DNA of 64,000 nt, from the NCBI GenBank assembly GCA_965204665.1, contig OZ242002.1:806001-870000 (forward strand). Direction: 5' to 3'. The position numbers were made by a program, and so were the translations under genes. Under the pieces are notes generated by a model, which was not told the DNA's origin, did not search any database, and saw only the letters and a program-made list of their open reading frames with translations. The stretch is from Nemesobacter sp965204665. Lineage in GTDB: Bacteria > Desulfobacterota_D > UBA1144 > Nemesobacterales > Nemesobacteraceae. Each line of letters starts with the position of its first letter. Position 1 is the first letter of the stretch. Shown one piece after another: positions 27,283 through 35,895 of this stretch.

Positions 27283-28731
27283 TCAGTCTGCAAACTCATA
27301 TTTCGTCTGGCTGATGATATTCCCGGCTTTGGTGTCGTCCGCCGTGCTGCCTATCTGAACAACTTCAGTTCCTCCCACGGAAATCTTGCCGGCAGTGTTG
27401 GTCGGCGCTCCGACATCCGCCGCGAAACCTTTGAACTGAATCTTGTCGTCCGCCAATGTGAAGTCCGTAATAACATCCACACCGACCGTATCTCCGTCTT
27501 CTTTGACTATAATGAAGGTGTCGTTCCCCGCTCCGCCGGTAAGATTATCGGCTCCTTTATTGCCTATAAGAGTGTCGTTCCCTCCCGCACCGTTAAGAGT
27601 ATCGGCTCCCGAGCCGCCTGTGAGAATATTCGCCTTACCGTCTCCTGTAAAAGTAACAGCTGAAGTACGAGGACCGTAGTCATATGAAACAGCGGAAAGG
27701 TTCTCGAAGTTCCTCATGTCACCGGCGAGGGTAGTTCCTAGGATAAACGTGTCTTTTGCGTTAGTGCCTCCGGGTGTATAAGGACTGCTCCAACTCGGCA
27801 GCTGATAGGTGCCTCCATATACTATCAGAGTATCGTTGCCATCCCCTCCATCTGCCTTACCTGCCGCACCGGGACCGGGACCGGGTTCAAGCGTATCGTC
27901 TCCGCCTCCACCGATTAAAGTGTCGGTACCGTTCCAACCAATCAGGAAATTGTCTTCATTATCTCCGGTAATCCTGTCATTGCCTCTACCTCCTGTAACA
28001 TCCTCAATACTCACGAGTTTCTTATTACCGTATGTAGCATGCGTAAAGGTGCCGCTGGAAAGGTCTATCGTCGAATTTTCTGTCAGGAAATTCGAGTTCG
28101 GGACACTTATGTTTCCGGGATCAGAAGGAATAGCCCAATTTATACGATCAAGACCGGGGCCGCCGTCAAACGTATCGTCTCCCGGTTGGCCGAGATAAAA
28201 CGCATCGTCATCTTCTCCTCCGTAGAATTCATCATTCCCCTCTCCGGCGCCTTGGAAGTAGTCTTGTCCTTCTCCGCCGTAGGCAGTGTCGTCACCTTCT
28301 CCGCCTATGAGAAAATCCTCTCCCTCTTCTCCGTAGAGTGTATCATCGCCTTTTTCACCATAGAGCAGATCGTTCCCTCCCGCACCGTAAACAGTATCGT
28401 CACCTTCTCCGGCTTTTATATCATCTGAGATAGAATTTCCGCAGATAATATCGTCATCATTGGTTCCTACAGGGCTCACCGCAAAATTTTTCGGTACCGT
28501 TATACCGTTACTCACGTCACATCTGGGATCAATTGTCGGTGTCAGGTCCTCGCCCGCGTTACCTTTCGCCCCATCTTTACCCGCCCTACCTGCCGGACCC
28601 GGGTCTCCTTTATCCCCCTTATCCCCCTTATCTCCTTTCGGACCCGCCGGACCCATATCTCCTTCACAGGCAGCGAAGAAAACCACTCCTCCGAACAGAA
28701 ACAACATGACTAAGAAATTACGTAATTTCAC
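27283..28731 (-). CDS. Surface lipoprotein with collagen-like segment and RTX calcium-binding repeats
   Basis: 482 residues from a GTG at 28731 behind AAGGAGG. Lipoprotein signal with lipobox FAAC (Cys near 21). Next comes a collagen-like run of Gly-X-Y triplets (GPAGPKGDKGDKGDKGDPGP and onward, about 27-62). Then multiple RTX-type nonapeptides (GGxGxDxLx), densest around residues 95-190 and again at 255-290 and 370-430. The RTX parts should fold as Ca2+-bound beta-rolls. No toxin, protease or acylation domain is visible, so this is more likely an adhesin or structural surface protein than a haemolysin. A G9 tract sits inside its promoter. Confidence 0.85.
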   Translation of the reverse strand: MKLRNFLVMLFLFGGVVFFAACEGDMGPAGPKGDKGDKGDKGDPGPAGRAGKDGAKGNAGEDLTPTIDPRCDVSNGITVPKNFAVSPVGTNDDDIICGNSISDDIKAGEGDDTVYGAGGNDLLYGEKGDDTLYGEEGEDFLIGGEGDDTAYGGEGQDYFQGAGEGNDEFYGGEDDDAFYLGQPGDDTFDGGPGLDRINWAIPSDPGNISVPNSNFLTENSTIDLSSGTFTHATYGNKKLVSIEDVTGGRGNDRITGDNEDNFLIGWNGTDTLIGGGGDDTLEPGPGPGAAGKADGGDGNDTLIVYGGTYQLPSWSSPYTPGGTNAKDTFILGTTLAGDMRNFENLSAVSYDYGPRTSAVTFTGDGKANILTGGSGADTLNGAGGNDTLIGNKGADNLTGGAGNDTFIIVKEDGDTVGVDVITDFTLADDKIQFKGFAADVGAPTNTAGKISVGGTEVVQIGSTADDTKAGNIISQTKYEFAD

Positions 28732-28772
28732 AATAAAACCTCCTTCTCTAAATTTTATCCTTAACATTTCTG

Positions 28773-28799
28773 ATTCTACCCCCCCCCATATGAAGTCAA
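28773..28799 (-). promoter_or_regulatory. Promoter of the RTX lipoprotein with G9 tract in the spacer
   Basis: Minus strand: TTGACT (28794-28799), a 15-base spacer, TAGAAT (28773-28778). The spacer consists of TCATAT followed by nine G residues lying directly against the -10 box. The spacer is two bases shorter than the 17-base optimum, so adding one or two G would be expected to raise promoter strength. Confidence 0.7.
28779..28787 (-). repeat. Homopolymeric G9 tract (C9 on the plus strand)
   Basis: Nine identical bases placed between the -35 and -10 boxes. Tracts of this kind are prone to slipped-strand length change during replication. Confidence 0.9.
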
Positions 28800-28919
28800 G
28801 TATTTTTTGAAGACGAGGTACTCGCTGCGAGCCCGAACCCCGGTCCGACCCAAGCCTGTCATATTCTGAACAGACCGGAAACACATCTGCTTACGGTCTC
28901 GGAACCTTTGATGACATCC

Positions 28920-29280
28920 ATCCTCCGCAGATCCGCACCGTATCAGCGGTACACACGAAGGCAGTTTATGGAACGAATTTGTGGTCCGCTATCACTATCT
29001 CGGCTATAAAACCTCAGCAGGAGCACGGATGCGCTACGCAGTCCGCGACAGCCGCATCTCACTGCCTGCTGGTGTTAGGTTCTCGACTTGCCGCACGGAG
29101 ACCCGCGTCGCGCGACACCTTCATCGGATGGACGGCCGAACAGTGCGACGGAACCTTCGGATTGTCATCGACAACCCGAGATTTCCGATCCTTCCTACGG
29201 GTCCGGATTCCCGACCTCGGGCCGCACATCTTCGTCGTCCGTCGACGCTTACCTGGAGGGTGGAGGTACGTATGGAAGTG
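28920..29280 (+). pseudogene. Decayed DruA-like (DUF4338) gene remnant
   Basis: Pieces in different plus-strand frames match the DUF4338/DruA core. One frame reads SLWNEFVVRYHYLGYKTSAG and ARMRYAVRDS. A second gives RDTFIGWTAEQ and later VRIPDLGPHIFVVRRRLP. Returning to the first gives RRNLRIVIDNPRFPILP. The order and spacing equal those of the DruA-like domain in the transposase at 45660-47936, where the matching blocks are KWIGW, LDLVVNNHRFLLLPGVRVKNL and ASRVL. At least three frame changes and missing ends make it non-functional. It is either a relic of a related insertion sequence or of a stand-alone druA-type gene. Limits are approximate. Confidence 0.6.
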
Positions 29281-29850
29281 TTTTTTATTAATTCAAGACC
29301 GTTTTCTGCTACAAAAAAGTCCTTGACAAGAATTCCTACTGCTTAGGTTCCCGGCAGGTATGTCTTATGGAGCTTATGGCTGACTTATGACCTTTTGGTT
29401 GCCCTGCTTGATAGGTTCGTTAATACGTGGTATAAACCGTCTTGCCGTAAACCGAAGCAGGTTTTTTGCGTGCGTAAAAACGGCTATAATCGTAAATATA
29501 TGTGGTGACATATTACCAGCCTTCTACTCCTTCCGCCCGGCTGTCCGGTTCTTCTGGTTCCGGTGCGGCAACGGCATTCAACGGCAACAGCAAAACGGCT
29601 TCAAAAAAGCAAGATTATGCTTAATCGCAGTCACAACCGCCGAAAAGCAGAAATAGTAAAATTAACCAGAGCATAAAAAGATTATACCAAAAAACCACGC
29701 CATTTAATACAACCGGAAAATGAAAACTCTGCTCCGAGGAGAGGAGAAGAAAAATGCCCGACGGGCGGGTTATATGAAGACAAACCGAAGCAGGCAGCAT
29801 AGAGAAAAGCCTGAACCGAAGGTAGAATAAATGCACAGGCGAAGAAATAA
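29281..29850. other. Gene-free stretch upstream of the ROK kinase
   Basis: About 570 bases without a supported gene. No tRNA-like or other RNA fold was recognised. It should contain the promoter of the kinase gene. Confidence 0.45.
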
Positions 29851-30798
29851 ATGGAAAAAAATTTTCTGGGAATAGATGCAGGAGGAACAAATCTCAGAGG
29901 AAAATTGATATCTGAAAGCGGAAAAGTTGTGGCGGAAGCGGCAACTCGTTCCGAGGCTCGTCTGGGAATTTCCACCCTTATGGATAATCTTGCGGCCCTT
30001 GTCGGAGAATTCGAGCAGCAACATCGGATATCGGCGGTCTGCATAGGAGTACCGGGGACCGTAGACAAAAGAACCGGTCTGCTTGTTCAATCTCCCAATA
30101 TCGCTTATGCGGGAAATTTCCCTTTCACCGAAGAGTTCCTGAACAGAACGGAAAAGTTTGTACCTGTCTCCATAGAAAACGACGCTGCATGCGCGGCATT
30201 GGGAGAATACCGCAGCGGGGCTGCGGAGAACCGTTCCTCCATGATCATGATAACTCTGGGAACGGGACTCGGAGGTGCGATAATCCTCGAAGGAAAACTT
30301 TGGACCGGTGAGGACGGGTTCGCAGGGGAGATAGGTCATATGGCTGTCGACCCGTCAGGTGAACCTTGCGCATGCGGAAGCACGGGTTGCCTTGAAACTC
30401 TTGTTTCACAACGGGCGATAATAAGAGCAGTACGCGCGCAACCGGAACTTGTTCGCAGAATGGAAGGGATAGAAAAGGTCGAGATACCCAAACACCTGGC
30501 GCAGCTTGCAAACTGCGGAGATAAATACGCAGTCGACATATGGAGAAATCTGGGAAAAAACCTCGGGGTGGGGATATCAATCCTCGTAAACATCCTCAAC
30601 ATAAAAACTGTAGTGGTGGGCGGAGGGCTTTCTGCCGCATGGAATCTTTTTGTTCATGGTATGAAAGAAGAAACCTCAACCAGAATTCTTCAAGGCCCGA
30701 TAAACGGACTCGGGATCAAAAAATCAGCGCTGGGCAGTGACGCCGGAGTCATCGGGGCCGCTCATCTGGCGAAGGACTGTTTCTACGGAAAACTTTAG
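29851..30798 (+). CDS. ROK-family sugar kinase (glucokinase-like)
   Basis: ATP-dependent sugar kinase of 315 residues. Phosphate-1 motif FLGIDAGGTNLRGKL at the N-terminus, acceptor-site segment IENDAACAALGEYR, TLGTGLGGAII, the sugar-binding GEIGHMAVDPSG and the zinc motif CACGSTGCLE of ROK proteins. No DNA-binding domain precedes the kinase, so it is an enzyme and not a repressor. Glucose is the usual substrate of this type, but N-acetylsugars are possible. It converges with tilS, sharing four bases. Confidence 0.92.
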   Translation: MEKNFLGIDAGGTNLRGKLISESGKVVAEAATRSEARLGISTLMDNLAALVGEFEQQHRISAVCIGVPGTVDKRTGLLVQSPNIAYAGNFPFTEEFLNRTEKFVPVSIENDAACAALGEYRSGAAENRSSMIMITLGTGLGGAIILEGKLWTGEDGFAGEIGHMAVDPSGEPCACGSTGCLETLVSQRAIIRAVRAQPELVRRMEGIEKVEIPKHLAQLANCGDKYAVDIWRNLGKNLGVGISILVNILNIKTVVVGGGLSAAWNLFVHGMKEETSTRILQGPINGLGIKKSALGSDAGVIGAAHLAKDCFYGKL

Positions 30799-32204
30799 GC
30801 GCGCTCACCCGGCAGGACGGAACAAAGCAGTTCATGCAGAGAACCGTCGAGAATTATGCGGATCCAGGGCGCTGCGGAGTCGTGAGCCCTGAACCTCTCA
30901 TCTATCCTTAACCCTCCTACCCAGATTATTCCGTCGCGCGTCTCGAAAACAGGCACTTTTTTCCTTATAAATCTGGGGACCTTCTCGTCAATGAGAAAAT
31001 TTTTGAGTTTTTTCCTTCCTCTCATTCCGAGAGGAACGAAACTGTCTCCTTCGGAAAAACTCCTTACGCTCAAGGGAAACTGAATTTTTCCGGGAGAAAA
31101 ATATCCGACATCCCGCCGACCCCAGAGCGAGCGGTCGGATGTAAGTTCAACCGACACCTCGAGGTCATCCTTGATTTTCATGGAACCGTGCCCGTTTATT
31201 TCGGCGAGAAACGGTGAAAAGAACCGTCGCCGGGCAAAGAAGAAAAAACCGTGGGCGGAATGAAAAACGATTCCTCCGGGAAGATCTATCTCGCCCGAGG
31301 CCCGTGCGGACCTTATAAGTTCGTCGATTGAGAAAAGATGTACTGCGGAAATAGAATTGAGGTCGCCCTTTAAGGCAAGAATTGATTTCCTCATAACGGA
31401 AAACCTGATTGCGGGCGGTTCGGGAAGAAGGTCCTCGATGCTTCCCAGAATACCTCCGGCGACAGACTTCACTACGGTTCTCATTCTTTTTTCCGCTTCT
31501 CGGGAAATAAAATCCGCTTCTGCGGCGCTGACGGCCGCAGTGCGGGAAAGCACTCTCTGAACAGCGGGATTATAGGTTTCAAGCACGGGCAGAAGTTCAT
31601 TCCTTATTCTGTTTCTCAAAAACTGATTCAACTCGTTGCTCGAATCTTCTCTCCAGACAACGCCTTTTGATTCAAGCCACCGTCTGGCTTCATCCTTGGT
31701 CACGTTTATAAGAGGACGTATCAGGCTTCCGTCTGAAGGACTTATTCCCGAGAGCCCCCGCGCTCCGCTTCCGCGCAGAAATCTCATCAGCACGGTCTCC
31801 GCCTGGTCGTTCAGCGTGTGGGCCGTGGCGATTCTCCTGGCCGAGGTTCCTTCCATCACTTCACTGAAGACTTCGTAGCGAAGTTTTCTCCCCGCATCTT
31901 CGAGGGAAAGGCGGTTGCGGTTTCTGAAATCTTCCGTATCAACCCGCCGGCATTCAAACATAAAGCCGAGACGGAAGGCCATATCCCTGACGAATCGTTC
32001 ATCCTGATCCGATTCCCTTCCCCTGAGTCCGTGGTTTACGTGGCACACTACTATGTCGATTCCCGGATAGAATCGTCTCAGTTCACCGAGAACGAAGATT
32101 AAGGCCACGGAATCTGATCCTCCTGAAACTCCTGCGACGACTTTTTCTCCGGGACACAGCATCCCGAAAGAATCAACCGTCTCTCTTACCTTGCCGAGAA
32201 ACAT
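30795..32204 (-). CDS. tilS: tRNA(Ile)-lysidine synthetase
   Basis: Modifies C34 of the CAU-anticodon isoleucine tRNA to lysidine, which switches its decoding to AUA. 469 residues: PP-loop ATPase motif SGGSDS near residue 30, then VCHVNHGLRGRES and IATAHTLNDQAETVLMRFLRGSG. The C-terminal tRNA-binding part includes FVPLGMRGRKKLKNFLID. The ATG at 32204 lies inside the 3' end of the DUF502 gene (32-base overlap), so translation is probably coupled. Confidence 0.96.
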   Translation of the reverse strand: MFLGKVRETVDSFGMLCPGEKVVAGVSGGSDSVALIFVLGELRRFYPGIDIVVCHVNHGLRGRESDQDERFVRDMAFRLGFMFECRRVDTEDFRNRNRLSLEDAGRKLRYEVFSEVMEGTSARRIATAHTLNDQAETVLMRFLRGSGARGLSGISPSDGSLIRPLINVTKDEARRWLESKGVVWREDSSNELNQFLRNRIRNELLPVLETYNPAVQRVLSRTAAVSAAEADFISREAEKRMRTVVKSVAGGILGSIEDLLPEPPAIRFSVMRKSILALKGDLNSISAVHLFSIDELIRSARASGEIDLPGGIVFHSAHGFFFFARRRFFSPFLAEINGHGSMKIKDDLEVSVELTSDRSLWGRRDVGYFSPGKIQFPLSVRSFSEGDSFVPLGMRGRKKLKNFLIDEKVPRFIRKKVPVFETRDGIIWVGGLRIDERFRAHDSAAPWIRIILDGSLHELLCSVLPGERA

Positions 32205-32850
32205 CAGAATCGTTCTGTTTTTGGGATATACCCGCGGAAATTATGAGCCGGAACGCATCCTCCGTGGATATATCAAGCTCCTGGACTTCGCTTTCCTCGA
32301 CCATGATGTAGATTCCGCTGGTAGGATTCGGTGTCGTGGGTACAAAGAGGTTGACGAGACGACGGTCCGTGTTGTTATGGTTTGTTTTGGGTTCGGTAAC
32401 TCCGGTCACAAATGCGATGGCATGTGTTCCTTTTCTCGGATACTCGACCAGCACCACTCTTCTCAACCGCATCCTGGAACCGTTGAAGAACATCTGAACA
32501 ACCTGCTTGATACTTACATAGAATGTTCTCGCAAGAGGGATTTTAGAGATAACGTTCTCGCTGAACTGAAGCATTCTCCTGCCGATGAAATTCCTGGTTA
32601 TAGCTCCCAGAAAAACGATCAGAATCAGGGAAGCCGCAAACCCTACGACAAAAGAGATGGCCTCGAAAACGTATGGGGGAAGGTCGACGAAGTAGTGCAG
32701 AATTCCTGCGGGTCCGGCGCTGAAGAAGTAGAGCATCCACTTGATCAGCTTATAAAGAATAAAAATCGTCACCCCGAAGGGCGCGATGATCAAAATGCCG
32801 GCTATAAAACTCTGTTTCAGGAATGAAGCCTGGGGTCTGGAGTCCGGCAT
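32173..32850 (-). CDS. DUF502 membrane protein
   Basis: 225 residues with two N-terminal membrane helices (SFIAGILIIAPFGVTIFILY and FVVGFAASLILIVFLGAI) and a conserved soluble part: IPLARTFYVSIKQVVQMF, VVLVEYPRKG, FVPTTPNPTSG. These are the hallmarks of the DUF502 family, a widespread inner-membrane protein of unknown function. It sits between the IHF gene (two bases upstream) and tilS in one transcription unit that begins with pheT. Confidence 0.88.
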   Translation of the reverse strand: MPDSRPQASFLKQSFIAGILIIAPFGVTIFILYKLIKWMLYFFSAGPAGILHYFVDLPPYVFEAISFVVGFAASLILIVFLGAITRNFIGRRMLQFSENVISKIPLARTFYVSIKQVVQMFFNGSRMRLRRVVLVEYPRKGTHAIAFVTGVTEPKTNHNNTDRRLVNLFVPTTPNPTSGIYIMVEESEVQELDISTEDAFRLIISAGISQKQNDSDVSRQGKRDG

Positions 32851-32851
32851 T

Positions 32852-33139
32852 TCAGTCTTTTCGGTCTTTGTTGATCTTTGCTCTCAGAAACTTGCTGGGT
32901 CTGAAAACAACGGTCAACCGGGAAAAGAGTTGGACGGGTTCTCCCGTGGTGGGATTTCTGGCGAGGCGGGGCATTCTTCTCTGTACCTTGAAACTTCCGA
33001 ATTTAGGCAATTTCACGTCTTCTCCGGCCGCAAGAGTTTCCTTCATTTGATCAAAAAAGAATTCAACCATCCTGTCCGATTCCTTAATTGAAAAACCCAC
33101 TTTTGAATTAATGGCCTTGGCAATATCTTTCTTCGTCAT
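32852..33139 (-). CDS. Integration host factor/HU-family DNA-bending protein
   Basis: 95-residue nucleoid protein. It has the helical N-terminal dimerisation part (MTKKDIAKAINSKVGFS) and the family signature region PKFGSFKVQRRMPRLARNP, followed by TTGEPVQ and the FRPSKFLRAKI end. The pheT-himA gene order is typical of the IHF alpha subunit, but the protein could equally form HU-like homodimers. RBS: AAGGGGGG. It bends DNA and may assist the origin and the mobile element nearby. Confidence 0.93.
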   Translation of the reverse strand: MTKKDIAKAINSKVGFSIKESDRMVEFFFDQMKETLAAGEDVKLPKFGSFKVQRRMPRLARNPTTGEPVQLFSRLTVVFRPSKFLRAKINKDRKD

Positions 33140-33150
33140 AAAAACCCCCC

Positions 33151-35562
33151 TTAAGAGCGCAATTCGGCTCCTATGTCCTTCTCAAGTTCTCCGAGAATAT
33201 GCTGCTGCACTCTGTTGGCATCCTCGTCGGTAAGCGTTTTTTCCCTGTCTCTGAGAACCAGGGAAATAGCAACGCTTTTTTTCCCCTCACCAAGAGAGTC
33301 TGCCTGGTAAACATCAAACACCCGACAGTCTTCTACTATACCGGAATTGTCGGATTTTATCAGTGAAAGAATTTCCCGCACCGTCACGTCGGAATCGACA
33401 ACAATCGCTATGTCCCGTTTAAGATACGGGTATTTGGGAAGCGGAACAAATGTTCTTTGAAATTTAGAGTAAATTGAGGAAAGAAGCGACAGGTCAAGCT
33501 CAAGCACATAAACTCTTTCGTTTATCTCAAGTTTTTCCAGAAGATACGGATGAAGTTCTCCGACAAAACCCAGAGCGGCCCCGTCAATAGTGACGGAGGA
33601 AGATTTTCCCGGCCATAAAAAACTCTTGTCGGGAGAAACGGGTTCAAAATCCACCATGGATTCCACGGAGAGAACTTCCGCACTTCTCTCAAAAACGCTT
33701 TTTATATCAAAAAAATCGAACTTCTCCCCTCCCCAAACCCTAGGCTCTCTCTTGCCCGTGGCCACGGCGGCGAATTTCTTTATCTCGTTAGGCAGCTGGT
33801 CCGCGTCCTTGGGATAAAAAACCCTGGCGGATTCGAAAAGCCTTACGTCCTGGTTCTGCCTTGAAAGATTAAGTCCGATGTTTTTTACCAGACCGGGTAA
33901 AAGACTTTTTCTCATTTCCGAGAGTTCCTGTGATATCGGGTTCATAACGCGCATCGATTCTTCAAAACCGAAGGCTCTCAGAAGTTCCGGGGACTCGAAA
34001 CTGTAGTTTACAGACTCAAGAAAACCGTAGGAAACAAAAACATCTCTGAGCCTTTTCTCCATATTGGTTATAACGCTGGGCTTATTGGTCACCATCGGCA
34101 CCTCCGGAGAAACGGAAGGTATGTTGTCATAACCCCAGAGCCGAGCTACTTCTTCTATAACGTCCACTTCACGCTCCACATCCATCCTGAAAGTCGGAAT
34201 CTTGAATTCAAGCGTTTCCTCCGAAAAACTCACGAGGCTGAATTCAAGACTCAAAAGAAGGTCCACTATTTCTCGAGCGTCTATTGATACGCCTATGAGG
34301 TTTCGGACCCTATCCACGGAAAGCGATATCCGCTTGCGGATTACCGGTTCGGGATATACGTCTATCGCGCCGGCGGCGACGGACCCGCCGGCAATGCGGT
34401 TCATAAGGTCCGCTGCGCGGTCAAGGGAAAACAGAACATTGTTTATATCCACGCCTTTTTCAAACCTGCCGGAAGATTCGCTTTTAAGACCGGTCCTTTT
34501 GGATGTCTTTCTTATCCCCATGGGAGAAAAGCATGCGGACTCAATAAGAATGTTCACGGTTTCATCGCTTACGGCCGTTTTCTCTCCGCCCATTATCCCC
34601 GCAAGCGCCACGGGCGCGTCGCCGCTGCAGATAAGAAGGTCCTCCGCGCACAGTTCTCCGGTGGCCCCGTCAAGCGTTTCCATCTCTTCTCCGTCTCGGG
34701 CTTTTCTTATCGAAATCGAGCCGTTGTCGAGTTTGTCGTAATCGAAGGCGTGCAGAGGTTGTCCCTGTTCAAGCATAACGAAATTGGTGATATCCACAAC
34801 ATTGTTGATGGAACGGACCCCGGAGTCTTCAAGTCTCCGACGAAGCCAGGCGGGAGAAGGCCCGATGCGCACTCCCTCTACAAGCCTGCAGCAGTACCTG
34901 GGGCATGCCGCCGTATCAAGAACATTCACCTCGGCCTTGCTGAAGATATTATTTCCGCTCTCCTGCAGCGAAAAAATCGGCTTCTCAAGCCGCTGACCCA
35001 ATATGCCGGCAACTTCCCTTGCAATTCCGAAAACACTAAGACAATCAGGCCGATTGGGAGTGACGCCGATTTCAAAAATAATGCCGTCGTAACCCAGTTC
35101 CTCGGCCATACTCCTTCCAAGTTCGGCGTTCTGGGGAAGAATCAGAATTCCATCCTCATCGCCGGGAAGACCCATTTCAGAAGCCGCGCAGAGCATGCCT
35201 TCCGAACTCTCTCCCCGTATCTTGGTATACTTTATTTCAATGCCTTGAGGAAAAACGGTGCTTGGAGGAAGTCGAGTTCCCGCGCGCGCAAACGGCACCC
35301 TGTCTCCTTCATTTATGTTGGACGCCCCGCAGACAACTCTGTAGTTCCGACCCCCGTCTGTAACTCCGCAGACGGAGAGTCTGTCGGCGTCGGGATGTCC
35401 GGCAATGGAGTTTATCCGCACCACGCGCACATCCGCAAGATCTTTTGCTCTGTCTTCAAAGACTTCAAGTTCCAATCCGACCATAGTGAGCATTTCTCCC
35501 AACTCTTCAGGAGAAGCGTCGATTTTGGTATAGTCGGAAAGCCAGCCGAGAGAAAAAATCAT
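33151..35562 (-). CDS. pheT: Phenylalanine--tRNA ligase beta subunit
   Basis: Beta subunit of the alpha2beta2 phenylalanyl-tRNA synthetase, 803 residues. Recognisable parts in order: N-terminal MIFSLGWLSDYTKI, the EMAP/tRNA-binding domain (about 40-150), the editing B3/4 domain with ALAGIMGG, the B5 and catalytic-like core (PNRPDCLS, EEVARLWGYDNIP, NYSFESPELL), and the C-terminal anticodon-binding FDX-ACB domain (PKYPYLKRDIAIVV). The alpha-subunit gene pheS, normally directly upstream, is absent; upstream is an AT-rich gap and then mnmE. It heads a run with IHF, DUF502 and tilS. Confidence 0.97.
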   Translation of the reverse strand: MIFSLGWLSDYTKIDASPEELGEMLTMVGLELEVFEDRAKDLADVRVVRINSIAGHPDADRLSVCGVTDGGRNYRVVCGASNINEGDRVPFARAGTRLPPSTVFPQGIEIKYTKIRGESSEGMLCAASEMGLPGDEDGILILPQNAELGRSMAEELGYDGIIFEIGVTPNRPDCLSVFGIAREVAGILGQRLEKPIFSLQESGNNIFSKAEVNVLDTAACPRYCCRLVEGVRIGPSPAWLRRRLEDSGVRSINNVVDITNFVMLEQGQPLHAFDYDKLDNGSISIRKARDGEEMETLDGATGELCAEDLLICSGDAPVALAGIMGGEKTAVSDETVNILIESACFSPMGIRKTSKRTGLKSESSGRFEKGVDINNVLFSLDRAADLMNRIAGGSVAAGAIDVYPEPVIRKRISLSVDRVRNLIGVSIDAREIVDLLLSLEFSLVSFSEETLEFKIPTFRMDVEREVDVIEEVARLWGYDNIPSVSPEVPMVTNKPSVITNMEKRLRDVFVSYGFLESVNYSFESPELLRAFGFEESMRVMNPISQELSEMRKSLLPGLVKNIGLNLSRQNQDVRLFESARVFYPKDADQLPNEIKKFAAVATGKREPRVWGGEKFDFFDIKSVFERSAEVLSVESMVDFEPVSPDKSFLWPGKSSSVTIDGAALGFVGELHPYLLEKLEINERVYVLELDLSLLSSIYSKFQRTFVPLPKYPYLKRDIAIVVDSDVTVREILSLIKSDNSGIVEDCRVFDVYQADSLGEGKKSVAISLVLRDREKTLTDEDANRVQQHILGELEKDIGAELRS

Positions 35563-35869
35563 GATGTCACCAAGAGTTTAGACTACACGGTATTGAAAAT
35601 GGGTCAACGGTTAACCCGTTGAAAATAAAAGATTATTGAATCAGTGGAAGAAAAATCGGAAATCACCGCCGCGAACGCAGTAAAATCAGAGCGCATTAAA
35701 AAGAAATTAAATGAGTCTTAATCGGTTGATAATAAACATTTTTTGATGTTGATAGATTGTTAATAAAAATTTCAGATTGTTCGAATTTACATCTAACTGC
35801 TTGAAATTACTCAACTAATGTTCAAACAGGCTTTTTTCTTTCCGAAAACTGTTGATGCGCTTTGTGAAA
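35563..35869. other. AT-rich gene-free stretch upstream of pheT
   Basis: About 300 bases, strongly AT-rich from 35620 to 35820, with repeated TTGATAATAAA/TTGTTAATAAA-like elements at about 35737-35768. A short inverted repeat, TCAACGG...CCGTTGA (35604-35622), lies near pheT. No gene. It borders a parS site. It may hold promoters, and an unwinding element cannot be excluded. Confidence 0.4.
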
Positions 35870-35885
35870 TGTTTCACGTGAAACA
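35870..35885. other. parS centromere site 1
   Basis: Perfect 16-base palindrome TGTTTCACGTGAAACA, the consensus ParB-binding site of bacterial chromosomes. It lies 10 bases past the mnmE stop codon. Confidence 0.9.
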
Positions 35886-35895
35886 TACCCCGTTT

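Noticed and set aside
29347..29850. Possible small RNA in the gap before the ROK kinase
   Set aside because: Several short T- and A-rich blocks but no fold or promoter pair that could be defended.
34750..35622. Plus-strand open frame of 290 codons
   Set aside because: Antisense to pheT, whose domains are unambiguous.
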